Shown here: positions 34,731-41,876 of the stretch, in pieces
How the letters are laid out: each line of letters opens with the position of its first letter
How positions within the stretch are numbered: the stretch's first letter is position 1
Assembly (NCBI GenBank): GCA_021771035.1
Contig: JAETPU010000014.1
Coordinates: 1 to 64,000 of the forward strand
Source of the DNA: Marvinbryantia formatexigens
GTDB taxonomy: Bacteria; Bacillota; Clostridia; Oscillospirales; Ruminococcaceae
Direction: 5' to 3'
Length of the DNA: 64,000 nt
Made by a program: the position numbers and the translations under genes
The notes under the pieces: model-generated
The model's input: only the letters and a program-made list of their open reading frames with translations
What the model was told of the DNA's origin: nothing
The model's database searches: none

Positions 34731-35909
34731 ATGGAAGAAAAGCGTGCGGTATCCCCTGAGACGTTCGTATTTCTTGGCGTTGTCATCTTGTTGTTTGGCT
34801 ACATGGGGACAGTGATGGGAATAGGCCCCATGTTCAGCACAATGATGAATACGGCCCACAAGCTGCTGCTGGAAGTTGTCTTTTATATCATGGCGATTTC
34901 AGTAATAGCGGGAGCGTTTTCGGCACTGTTGGCGGAATTTGGTGTCATTGCCCTGGTGGATGGGCTGATTCAGCCTGTTATGCGCCCTGTCTATGGCCTG
35001 CCGGGCGCGGCGTCCCTGGGAATTTTGACCACCTTTATCTCTGATAACCCCGCCATTCTGTCCCTGGCAAAGGATAAGGAATTTATCAAGTATTTTAAAG
35101 AATACCAGGTTCCGGCCCTATGTAACTTGGGAACCTCCTTTGGTATGGGCTTGGTGCTGGCCACCTTCATGATTGGCCAGGGCAGCGGAACGGAATTCAT
35201 TCTTCCCGCCTGTATCGGTATCCTGGGCGCCACTATCGGCAGTATTGTCAGCGTGCGCCTGATGCTGCGCCAGACCAAAAAGGCCTATGGCGTCACCAAA
35301 GAGGATATCCGTGAGCAGCGCCGCCAGGTGGAGCGCTCCAGCCATGGAGAAATCCGTGTTACCTACGGCTCTGTATTCAGCCGTGTCATGAATGCGGCCT
35401 TAAACGGCGGTAAAAACGGCGTGCAGCTGGGCCTGGATATCATTCCCGGCGTGCTGGTTATCTGTACCATGGTTATGATGCTCACCTACGGTCCCGGCGC
35501 GGATGCGGCTGGTGCCGCGGCCTATACCGGAGCCGCCTATGAGGGCGTAGGCCTTCTGCCCAAGCTGGGCAATTATATCGCTCCCGTGATGCGGATTCTC
35601 TTCGGCTTCCAGGATGCCGGCAACATCGCGTTCCCGCTGACTTCTTTAGGAGCCACCGGAGCGGCCATGGGCCTGGTTCCTGGCATGATCAAGGCAGGGA
35701 CAGCCGGTATCAATGAAATTGCGGTATTCACCGCCATGGGAATGTGCTGGAGCGGTTATTTGAGCACTCATATTTCTATGATGGATGCTCTGGACAAGAG
35801 AAAGTTTGTAGGGGCGGCTCTGTTATCCCATACCATCGGCGGTTTGGTAGCCGGTGTTGCCGCGCACTATATCATGGTTCTCATCAGCCTGGTTCAGGGT
35901 TTGTTCTAA
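34731..35909 (+). CDS. CD0519/CD1768-family membrane protein
   Basis: 392 residues with about ten membrane spans. The opening (FVFLGVVILLFGYMG), ISDNPAILSLAKDKEFIKYF and the tail VFTAMGMCWSGYLSTHISMMDAL match the clostridial family named after C. difficile CD0519/CD1768. It is related to nucleoside-recognition (Gate) domain proteins such as SpmA/SpmB. Substrate and reaction are unknown. ATG at 34731 follows AGAGGTAG; an in-frame GTG at 34686 has no binding site. A terminator lies right after it. Confidence 0.8.
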   Translation: MEEKRAVSPETFVFLGVVILLFGYMGTVMGIGPMFSTMMNTAHKLLLEVVFYIMAISVIAGAFSALLAEFGVIALVDGLIQPVMRPVYGLPGAASLGILTTFISDNPAILSLAKDKEFIKYFKEYQVPALCNLGTSFGMGLVLATFMIGQGSGTEFILPACIGILGATIGSIVSVRLMLRQTKKAYGVTKEDIREQRRQVERSSHGEIRVTYGSVFSRVMNAALNGGKNGVQLGLDIIPGVLVICTMVMMLTYGPGADAAGAAAYTGAAYEGVGLLPKLGNYIAPVMRILFGFQDAGNIAFPLTSLGATGAAMGLVPGMIKAGTAGINEIAVFTAMGMCWSGYLSTHISMMDALDKRKFVGAALLSHTIGGLVAGVAAHYIMVLISLVQGLF

Positions 35910-35927
35910 AGGGTTTGGCTTTTTTGG

Positions 35928-35964
35928 GGTCCTGCTGTTTGCGTCGCAAGCGGCAGGGCCTTTT
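35928..35964 (+). terminator. Intrinsic terminator after the CD0519-type gene
   Basis: GGTCCTGCTG (35928-35937) pairs with CGGCAGGGCC (35951-35960), with one wobble, followed by TTTT. Confidence 0.75.
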
Positions 35965-36111
35965 GCTGTGGAGAATTTTCCCCTGCGGCTGCAGGGACAG
36001 CAGGTGCAGCCGGATTCGCTGGGGAGGTTTTTAAGCCCGTCCCGGAACATGGAAAAGCGGTTCTCAAAGGGACAGAGAGCGCCTGCGGGCGTACCGTGCC
36101 CTTTCTTTTGA

Positions 36112-36245
36112 TGAACCCCCGGATTACGGATGTAACTTGATAGACTCCACTGGAATTGGCTGCGGAAGTTTTGGCTTTCTCCCAAACTTCTAAGGGAGCC
36201 GAGGAGCCAAGATAAGAATCAAGCCGGGTGCATCCCGGTGCCTAT
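36112..36245 (+). repeat. Copy 2 of the dispersed hairpin repeat
   Basis: GATGAACCCCCGG at 36112, then the hairpin GAAGTTTTGGC...CCAAACTTC (36165-36190), then a GCATCCCGGTGCC word. The same order of words occurs at 50998-51090 and in part at 50170-50470. No gene lies in the copy. The surrounding stretch from 35965 to 36334 is otherwise empty except for the leader of the aminopeptidase gene. Confidence 0.6.
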
Positions 36246-36334
36246 TGATTTTTCCCGCCGATTGCGGTAGGCTTATGTACGGTTGAGTATATCACGGCCT
36301 TTTGAATGGGGCCTACGGAAGGAGAAATAATCCA

Positions 36335-38125
36335 ATGGCTTTGAGCGTCAATGAAACAATAGCCCGAATCCGGGAAAAAATGGACTGCGGCGGTGTGGAT
36401 GCCGTCATTATCCCCAGCGGGGATCCTCACATGAGCGAGTATTGTTCGGATCACTGGAAAACCCGTGCTTTCGTCTCCGGCTTTTCCGGTTCCGCCGGTA
36501 CGGTGGTGATTACCAAGGAAACCAGCGGTCTATGGACCGATGGGCGCTACTATGTACAGGCCGCGGGGGAACTGGCGGGCAGTGAAATCCAGCTGTTCCG
36601 TGCGTCAGAGCCGGACTGCCCCAGCTATTATGCATACCTTCAGGAGCATCTGCACAAGGGGGCTGTCATTGGACTCAATGCCGAACTGTTTTCTGCCCAG
36701 ATGCTCAAAACCATGCAGAAGCTCTGGGACAAGAAAGAGATCCGGGTGGACGGCGCCGTTGACTATGCCAACGAGCTTTGGGAGGAACGCCCTGCGCAGG
36801 AATTGACCGAGATCTTCTATCTGGACGAGCAGTACACCGGGGCCAGTGCCGCCGAAAAAATCCAGCAGGTGCGCAGCCGGCTCGCCAAGCATGAGGCACA
36901 GGCGCTTTTGGTGAGCAAGCTGGACAATGTGGCCTGGCTGTTCAACATCCGCGCGCAGGATGTGCTGTTTAATCCGGTGGCTATCGCCTATGCCTATATT
37001 GATGGGGCAAATGCTGTCCTGTTTACCGATTCCTCCCGGCTGCCTGAGCAGGTTCGGGAAATCCTGCACCGCAACGGCGTCACAGTAAAGCCCTATGACG
37101 CTGTGTTTGACGCCATCGCCTCGATCAAGGAGCCGACGGCCGTATTGTGCGACGAAAATGAACTCAATGCGCGCCTGTACGGGGCTGTTGTCCAAAACCC
37201 GGCGCTGAGCGTGTGCAGTCGCGCCAATCCTATTTTGATGCTCAAGTCCTGTAAGAATGAGACAGAGACCAGGAATACCTTTGAGGCCTACCGGGAGGAT
37301 GGCTGTGCTCTGGCGGAGTTCTATGCCTGGCTGTTTGAATGCCTCCAGCAGGGGGAACACCCCACCGAATATGAACTCACGGTTCAGCTGGCACAGTTCC
37401 GCTGCCAGCAGCCGCATAACCGGGGCGAAAGCTTCCAGCCCATTATCGGCTATCGGGAAAACGCCGCTATGATGCATTATGCACCCCATCAGGATACCGC
37501 CAAGAGCCTGCATCCGTCCGGAATGCTGCTGATTGACAGCGGCGGGCAATACCTCACCGGTACCACGGATACCACCCGCACCTTCGCGCTGGGCCCCATC
37601 ACTGAGGAGGAGCGCCGGGACTTCACGCTGGTTCTCAAGAGCGTGATTGCTCTGTCCACCGCGGTGTTCAAAGCTGGCACCACTGGTGGGATGCTGGACT
37701 GCCTGAGCCGGGTTCAGCTGTGGAAATACGGCCTGGATTACCGCTGCGGCACCGGGCACGGCGTTGGCTTTATGCTCAATGTCCACGAGGGGCCCCAGGG
37801 CTTTGGAGGCACCAACCAGGTGCCGCTCAAAGAAGGCATGGTACTCACCATCGAGCCGGGGGTTTATACGGAGGGTTCCCATGGAATCCGCACGGAAAAC
37901 ACCGCGGTGGTGGTGAAAGATCAAAAGACCGAATACGGACAATTCTACCGGCTGGATACCTTCACACTGGTTCCCATCGATGTGGACTGCCTGGAGCTGG
38001 CGCTGCTTACGCCCCAGGAGATCCAGTGGCTCAACGACTATCACCAGCGCGTGTATACCCAGCTGGCTCCCCTTGTCAGTGAGCGGGCCAGGCGTTGGCT
38101 GCGAATAAAGACCAGAAGCCTGTGA
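36335..38125 (+). CDS. pepP: Xaa-Pro aminopeptidase (aminopeptidase P, M24B family)
   Basis: 596 residues. Two creatinase-like N-terminal domains (about 1-310) precede the pita-bread catalytic domain (about 315-540). Metal ligands are all visible: Asp in LLIDSGGQY and DTTRTF, His in GTGHGVGFMLNVHEGP, Glu in TIEPGVYTEGS and IRTENTAVV. It removes the N-terminal residue before proline from peptides in the cytosol. The length is that of the long eukaryotic-like type. ATG at 36335 follows GGAAGGAG by 12 bases. The longer in-frame extension to 36302 lacks a binding site. A strong terminator follows. Confidence 0.92.
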   Translation: MALSVNETIARIREKMDCGGVDAVIIPSGDPHMSEYCSDHWKTRAFVSGFSGSAGTVVITKETSGLWTDGRYYVQAAGELAGSEIQLFRASEPDCPSYYAYLQEHLHKGAVIGLNAELFSAQMLKTMQKLWDKKEIRVDGAVDYANELWEERPAQELTEIFYLDEQYTGASAAEKIQQVRSRLAKHEAQALLVSKLDNVAWLFNIRAQDVLFNPVAIAYAYIDGANAVLFTDSSRLPEQVREILHRNGVTVKPYDAVFDAIASIKEPTAVLCDENELNARLYGAVVQNPALSVCSRANPILMLKSCKNETETRNTFEAYREDGCALAEFYAWLFECLQQGEHPTEYELTVQLAQFRCQQPHNRGESFQPIIGYRENAAMMHYAPHQDTAKSLHPSGMLLIDSGGQYLTGTTDTTRTFALGPITEEERRDFTLVLKSVIALSTAVFKAGTTGGMLDCLSRVQLWKYGLDYRCGTGHGVGFMLNVHEGPQGFGGTNQVPLKEGMVLTIEPGVYTEGSHGIRTENTAVVVKDQKTEYGQFYRLDTFTLVPIDVDCLELALLTPQEIQWLNDYHQRVYTQLAPLVSERARRWLRIKTRSL

Positions 38126-38513
38126 GCGGTTTCTTTACTTTTGTCTATAGGCCAGGTCCATCGTTTTTGTAATGCGTGCGGCGGCAGAGGATCTGCGACG
38201 GCCCGCCGTATCGCGCGTCTGTGGTTCCCGGATGGGTATGATAAAACGCAGGAGGACTTGGAGACTAGCGGAATCCCCATAAAAGACGCCGAAAGCCGGA
38301 AAGCCTGTGGAATCAGGCTTTCCGGCTTTTGAGATGTTTCATATATACAATAAACGGCCGGCGCCGGTGCTGCACATTGGAATGTGGGCCGGCGGCCGGT
38401 CGTTTCATATGAAGGGAATTGGCCCCCGCCAAGAGAATACGGCGCGGTACCGGTGTAAGAAAAACCTTACTTGCTGGAGGCTCCGTCAGAAGAGAAGGGA
38501 AGCCGGCGGCGAT
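38126..38513. other. Gene-free stretch between two convergent genes
   Basis: Holds the terminator at 38292-38330 and a GC-rich inverted repeat (CGGCCGGC...GCCGGCGGCCG, about 38354-38401) that probably ends the leftward nucleosidase transcript. No gene is seen. Confidence 0.4.
38292..38330 (+). terminator. Intrinsic terminator of the aminopeptidase gene
   Basis: A perfect 16-bp stem (38292-38307 with 38314-38329), 6-base loop, with A-run before and T-run after, so it may act in both directions. Confidence 0.85.
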
Positions 38514-39221
38514 TTAAAAGTCAATGTCTGCGGTTTTCCGCAATTCCCCGAGGAGGGCAACCGAAATGTCCTTGGCGATTTTGGATGCGTTCAGGCAGTT
38601 CTTTTCAAAATTTTCCTGGCCGCTGTGTGCTGCGGTATCGGTTATGCTCCTGATGGCAAGAAAGGGGATGCTGTACGCAAAGCATACATGGGCGATAGCC
38701 GCTGTCTCCATATCCACGCTCAGCGGCGCGTAGCGATCCCTGATTGCCTGTCTGCCGCTGTCCTCAATAAAGGCCTCCCCGGTGACCATTGTTCCCCACA
38801 CCACACGATGGGGAAGCCCAAGACGGCGCACCGCGGCCTTGGAAAGCTCAATTAGTTTTTCATCCGCATGGAAAAACTCGCTGTCCATCCAGGGGTGAAA
38901 TTCCGTCAGAATCGTAGGTTCCACATCGTGGTAGGCCGCTTTGGTAGAAATGACAGTATCCAGGATATCCAGTTCCGGGCTTATGGCGCCCGCTGTCCCG
39001 GAATTGATGACGGCGTCCACGTGGAAGGTTTCAATTAGGATCTGTGCCGCAATCGCCGCGTTGACCTTGCACACGCCGGAATACAGGGCCACAATCTGGA
39101 CACCGGCTAGTTTCCCCTCATAAAATTTCAGCATCGCTTTTTCCTGGATCGTGCAGCCTTCGATTTCCGGCAGAAACGGGGCGAGTTCATCGTCCCCCGC
39201 ACATAAGATTCCGATTTTCAT
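38514..39221 (-). CDS. mtnN: 5'-methylthioadenosine/S-adenosylhomocysteine nucleosidase
   Basis: 235 residues of the PNP/UDP phosphorylase superfamily. It splits MTA and SAH to adenine and the thioribose or ribosyl-homocysteine, recycling SAM by-products. The GILCAG start, SGTAGAI turn, the FHxHxDE-like HPWMDS region, VDMETAAIAHVC (catalytic Glu in MET) and RSITDTA with the catalytic Asp are present. ATG at 39221 follows a GGAAGAATG site. It is likely transcribed with the 117-residue protein upstream at 39707, from which it is 132 bases apart but separated by a hairpin. Confidence 0.92.
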   Translation of the reverse strand: MKIGILCAGDDELAPFLPEIEGCTIQEKAMLKFYEGKLAGVQIVALYSGVCKVNAAIAAQILIETFHVDAVINSGTAGAISPELDILDTVISTKAAYHDVEPTILTEFHPWMDSEFFHADEKLIELSKAAVRRLGLPHRVVWGTMVTGEAFIEDSGRQAIRDRYAPLSVDMETAAIAHVCFAYSIPFLAIRSITDTAAHSGQENFEKNCLNASKIAKDISVALLGELRKTADIDF

Positions 39222-39286
39222 TCTTCCTGTCCTCCCAGTGTCTTTCCTGCGGCAATGTGGAGCCGCCGGCCCATACTAAGTATGAG

Positions 39287-39313
39287 AGGGATCCCTCCCG
39301 GAAGGATCCCTCC
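39287..39313 (-). terminator. Hairpin between the nucleosidase and the 117-aa protein gene
   Basis: GAGGGATCC (39287-39295) and GGATCCCTC (39304-39312). On the minus strand it lies just after the stop at 39354. It lacks a strong T-run on that strand, so termination may be partial. Confidence 0.5.
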
Positions 39314-39353
39314 AAAACAGATGATTTTTTTGCTCGCCGAAAGGAATTTGCCT

Positions 39354-39707
39354 TTAGAGAAGCTGGCTCTTTTTCGCGAGGATTGCCTCGCAGGCGGCAC
39401 AGGCGGGGCAGTCGCAGTATTTTGCGCCGGCGGCCTTAATCTCTTTGGCGTGTGCCGCCACATTCGGGGCGTCATCTCCAAACACCTGGGCGCCCATCTC
39501 AGATTCAGCAAAGCTGATGAGCCCGTCGATGGTGACGATATCCTCCTCCAGCTCCTGGAGATAGGCTTTGGTCAGGGCCGCCTCGTTGGGAGTTCCAATC
39601 GCGTCCAGCCAGGCCTGGGCCGCCTGTTTGGCCTCAGCGCAGCAGGTAGCCGCCGAAAGCAGCTCCTTTGTCTTTTCCACCGTGTACTCCATTACCGCTT
39701 TGTCCAT
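39354..39707 (-). CDS. Conserved clostridial Cys-rich small protein
   Basis: 117 residues, mostly helical. The C-terminus carries a Cys cluster (KYCDCPACAACEAIL), the N-terminal part one CC pair. Close relatives of this length exist in many Clostridia, where they are often labelled molecular chaperone Hsp90, although no Hsp90 domain is visible; I regard that label as unreliable. The DDAPNVAAHAKEIKAAGAKYC stretch is the most conserved part in memory. Cysteines may bind a metal or be redox-active. ATG at 39707 follows AAAGGCAGGG. Confidence 0.65.
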   Translation of the reverse strand: MDKAVMEYTVEKTKELLSAATCCAEAKQAAQAWLDAIGTPNEAALTKAYLQELEEDIVTIDGLISFAESEMGAQVFGDDAPNVAAHAKEIKAAGAKYCDCPACAACEAILAKKSQLL

Positions 39708-40051
39708 AAAATTACCCTGCCTTTCTATTGATAACCTTGCCGCTGCCGGTTCAAAGAAACCCGGTATGCCCGTCTCTCAAAAGGTTCCCTAGCGCATCCT
39801 ATGTGCAGGGGCTTTTACCAGGTCAGGCATTCCCTCGCCTTTGGGCCGGCGGCTTTCTTTGCCCCATTTTAACACAACAGCCCTGAGAATGCAATGAAAA
39901 TGCCTGCTCTGCGCACGGGATCGCCCGGCGGTGGCATACGGAAAATGGGCTTGAACAGAGAAACTGATATCCTCTATGACGTTGTCAGCAGTCCTGCGAC
40001 GTGTTATGATCGTTACACACAAAGCAACACGCTGGAAAGGGAGGAAGAAAA
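39708..40051. other. Divergent control region between the Cys-rich protein and the XRE operon
   Basis: No gene. It holds the rightward promoter at 39982-40010. The leftward promoter of the Cys-rich protein gene is not obvious. Confidence 0.35.
39982..40010 (+). promoter_or_regulatory. Promoter with overlapping operator for the XRE operon
   Basis: TTGTCA (39982-39987), 17-base spacer, TATGAT (40005-40010). An imperfect palindrome GTGTTA-TGATCG-TTACAC (40001-40018) covers the -10 box and start point, which suits autoregulation by the XRE protein. Confidence 0.65.
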
Positions 40052-40270
40052 ATGCTGGTTGTTAATGGGTGGAAGGTAGGCGCTTTGAGGCTGGGAATGA
40101 ATTTGTCTCAAGAGGCCTTGGCTGCCAAGGCGGGTATCAGCCCCGGGCAGATTCAGCGCATTGAAAGCGGGAAGACTAAAAATGTAGGAATTGTCACCGT
40201 AGGCAAGCTGGTGGAGGCGCTGGGCGTCACTGTCGAGGATATTCTGGGTACGGAAGGGGAGGAAGGATGA
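40052..40270 (+). CDS. XRE-family transcriptional regulator
   Basis: 72 residues, a stand-alone helix-turn-helix (LSQEALAAKAGISPGQIQRIESGKTKNVGIVTVGKLVEALG). ATG at 40052 has GGGAGG 9 bases before it. The stop codon overlaps the start of the next gene (ATGA), so the two are translationally coupled. It probably controls this operon through the palindrome at 40001-40018. Confidence 0.85.
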   Translation: MLVVNGWKVGALRLGMNLSQEALAAKAGISPGQIQRIESGKTKNVGIVTVGKLVEALGVTVEDILGTEGEEG

Positions 40271-40737
40271 TGTCGCTGCGAAGCCAGGTGGTTCAGGTGT
40301 CTCAGGAACTTCTGGACACTACGGGGGAACTCACCTTTGAAAAAGTCCGGATGCGCCTGGAGAGCCAGGGCATCACGATTCCCGAAAAAAGCTCGATTAT
40401 CCGTTCCACGGTGTACCAAATGCGAAAAAGAAACCCGGATATTCTCTTAGTGCAGAAGGGGGTTTACCGTTTGGCGCAAAAGCAGGAGAAGAAACCCGCC
40501 GCACTGCCGGAGCCGCCTTTCCGGGAGCAGGCGTCATGGAAGGCCCCTGTTCAGCCGGATTCGGCGTCAAAATCCATCACGCAGATAGAACAGCAGCTTA
40601 TGGAGCTGTTTTCCCAGCTGGAGAACTTTAAATGGCTGGAGCACACCGACGAGGAAATTTTGGAGATGAAACACACCTGGAGGCTCCTCAAAGCCCTGTA
40701 CGCGGCCATGGGAAAACGAATCCGCAGGCTGGAGTAA
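40267..40737 (+). CDS. Winged-helix-like protein coupled to the XRE regulator
   Basis: 156 residues. The first 75 residues have a winged-helix/HARE-like pattern (LTFEKVRMRLESQGITIPEKSSIIRSTVYQMRKRNPDILLVQKGVYRL), then a Pro/Lys-rich linker, then an amphipathic helix pair (ITQIEQQLMELFSQLENFKWLEHTDEEILEMKHTWRLLKAL). The function is unknown. A regulator next to a second DNA-binding-like protein suggests a two-protein control unit. A toxin role is not supported by the sequence. Confidence 0.65.
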   Translation: MMSLRSQVVQVSQELLDTTGELTFEKVRMRLESQGITIPEKSSIIRSTVYQMRKRNPDILLVQKGVYRLAQKQEKKPAALPEPPFREQASWKAPVQPDSASKSITQIEQQLMELFSQLENFKWLEHTDEEILEMKHTWRLLKALYAAMGKRIRRLE

Positions 40738-40841
40738 TGCCGCCGCCATACGGCGTTCCCGCTGCGCAGAACAGGCTGGCAAAAAAGGTCGAGCGTTTCT
40801 GAACGCTTTTATCTATACTGAAAAGCAGGGAGGTTGGAGAG

Positions 40842-41741
40842 ATGATTGAGCAGATTGAAGCGGTGCAGCGGATGCAGGATTATATCCGGGAGCATTTATT
40901 CGAGGAAATTACCCCCGCCCAGCTGGCAAAGGCCGCGCTGTTTTCCCCCTGGCACGCCCACCGGCTGTTTACCCAGTATCTGAAGGTGACTCCTGCCGAC
41001 TATATCCGCAGGCTGCGGCTTTCCACCTCTGTACTGTGGCTGCGGGACGGTGAACCTCCATGCCGGGTGGCGGATGTGGCGTTTGCCTGCGGGTTTTCCA
41101 GTGTGGATGGGTATCAGCGCGCGTTCCGGCGGGAATTTGGCTGTAACCCCTCTGAATATCTGGCAAAACCCGCTCCTCTGTATCTCTTCACTCCCTATGG
41201 AGTAAAATTTCAGGAGAGGAAGGAGAAAACAGAAATGGAACCATTAAAGCAAGTGTTTTTACAGGTGATTGCAAAGCCCGAGCGCAAGGTAATTATGAAA
41301 CGGGGGAGAAACGCGGCGGAATATTTTTCCTATTGTGAAGAGGTTGGATGCGAGGTGTGGGGGCTTTTACAGAGCATCAAATCCATCAGCGGAGAGCCTG
41401 TCTGCCTGTGGCTGCCGCAGCGTTACCGCACGCCGGGTACCTCGGAATATGTACAGGGCGTGGAGGTGCCCCGGGACTATGACGGCGAAATTCCCGAAGG
41501 GTTTGACGCGGTGGATTTTCCCGCTGCGGAGTATCTGATGTTCCAGGGGGAGCCCTTTGAGGAGGAAAACTACTCCCTGGCGATAGAAGAGGTCTGGGAA
41601 GCCATTAAAAAATACGATCCCACCGTTATCGGCTATGCCTGGGACAGGGAGAATCCCCGCATTCAGCTGGAACCTCTGGGAACCAGGGGCTATATTGAAT
41701 TGATGCCCATCCGGGGCCTTTCCCCGGGAGAGAAAAAATAA
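40842..41741 (+). CDS. AraC-family regulator with GyrI-like effector domain
   Basis: 299 residues. The DNA-binding domain is N-terminal (about 10-115) with two helix-turn-helices (TPAQLAKAALFSPWHAHRLFTQYL and VADVAFACGFSSVDGYQRAFRREFG). A C-terminal GyrI-like/effector-binding domain (about 130-295) follows, with WLPQRYR, VQGVEVP and the LMPI ending. Rob/SoxS-like proteins of this order bind small toxic compounds and switch on efflux or repair. ATG at 40842 follows GGAGGTTGGAG. A strong terminator follows at 41769. Confidence 0.88.
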   Translation: MIEQIEAVQRMQDYIREHLFEEITPAQLAKAALFSPWHAHRLFTQYLKVTPADYIRRLRLSTSVLWLRDGEPPCRVADVAFACGFSSVDGYQRAFRREFGCNPSEYLAKPAPLYLFTPYGVKFQERKEKTEMEPLKQVFLQVIAKPERKVIMKRGRNAAEYFSYCEEVGCEVWGLLQSIKSISGEPVCLWLPQRYRTPGTSEYVQGVEVPRDYDGEIPEGFDAVDFPAAEYLMFQGEPFEEENYSLAIEEVWEAIKKYDPTVIGYAWDRENPRIQLEPLGTRGYIELMPIRGLSPGEKK

Positions 41742-41768
41742 ATCCCCGCGCCCGCTTGCCTGGATAGA

Positions 41769-41811
41769 AAAACACCTCCGGATGCAGAAAAAGTGCATCC
41801 GGAGGTGTTTT
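41769..41811 (+). terminator. Bidirectional terminator between AraC and Ca-ATPase genes
   Basis: A perfect 18-bp stem (41769-41786 with 41794-41811) with A-run before and T-run after. Confidence 0.9.
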
Positions 41812-41876
41812 GCCGGAAATGCTCTGCCGGCGCGCCCGGCAGGAAGGGGCGTGAGGCAGAATGGCCGGCTGGAGGC

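Noticed and set aside
34176..34859. Leftward 227-residue frame between the CDF gene and the CD0519-type gene
   Set aside because: It covers promoters on both strands and the duplicated leader module; its apparent internal repeat is only the translation of that module.
36605..38044. 479-residue antisense frame within the aminopeptidase gene
   Set aside because: Opposite-strand shadow of a strong coding region; lacks a binding site and any recognisable domain.
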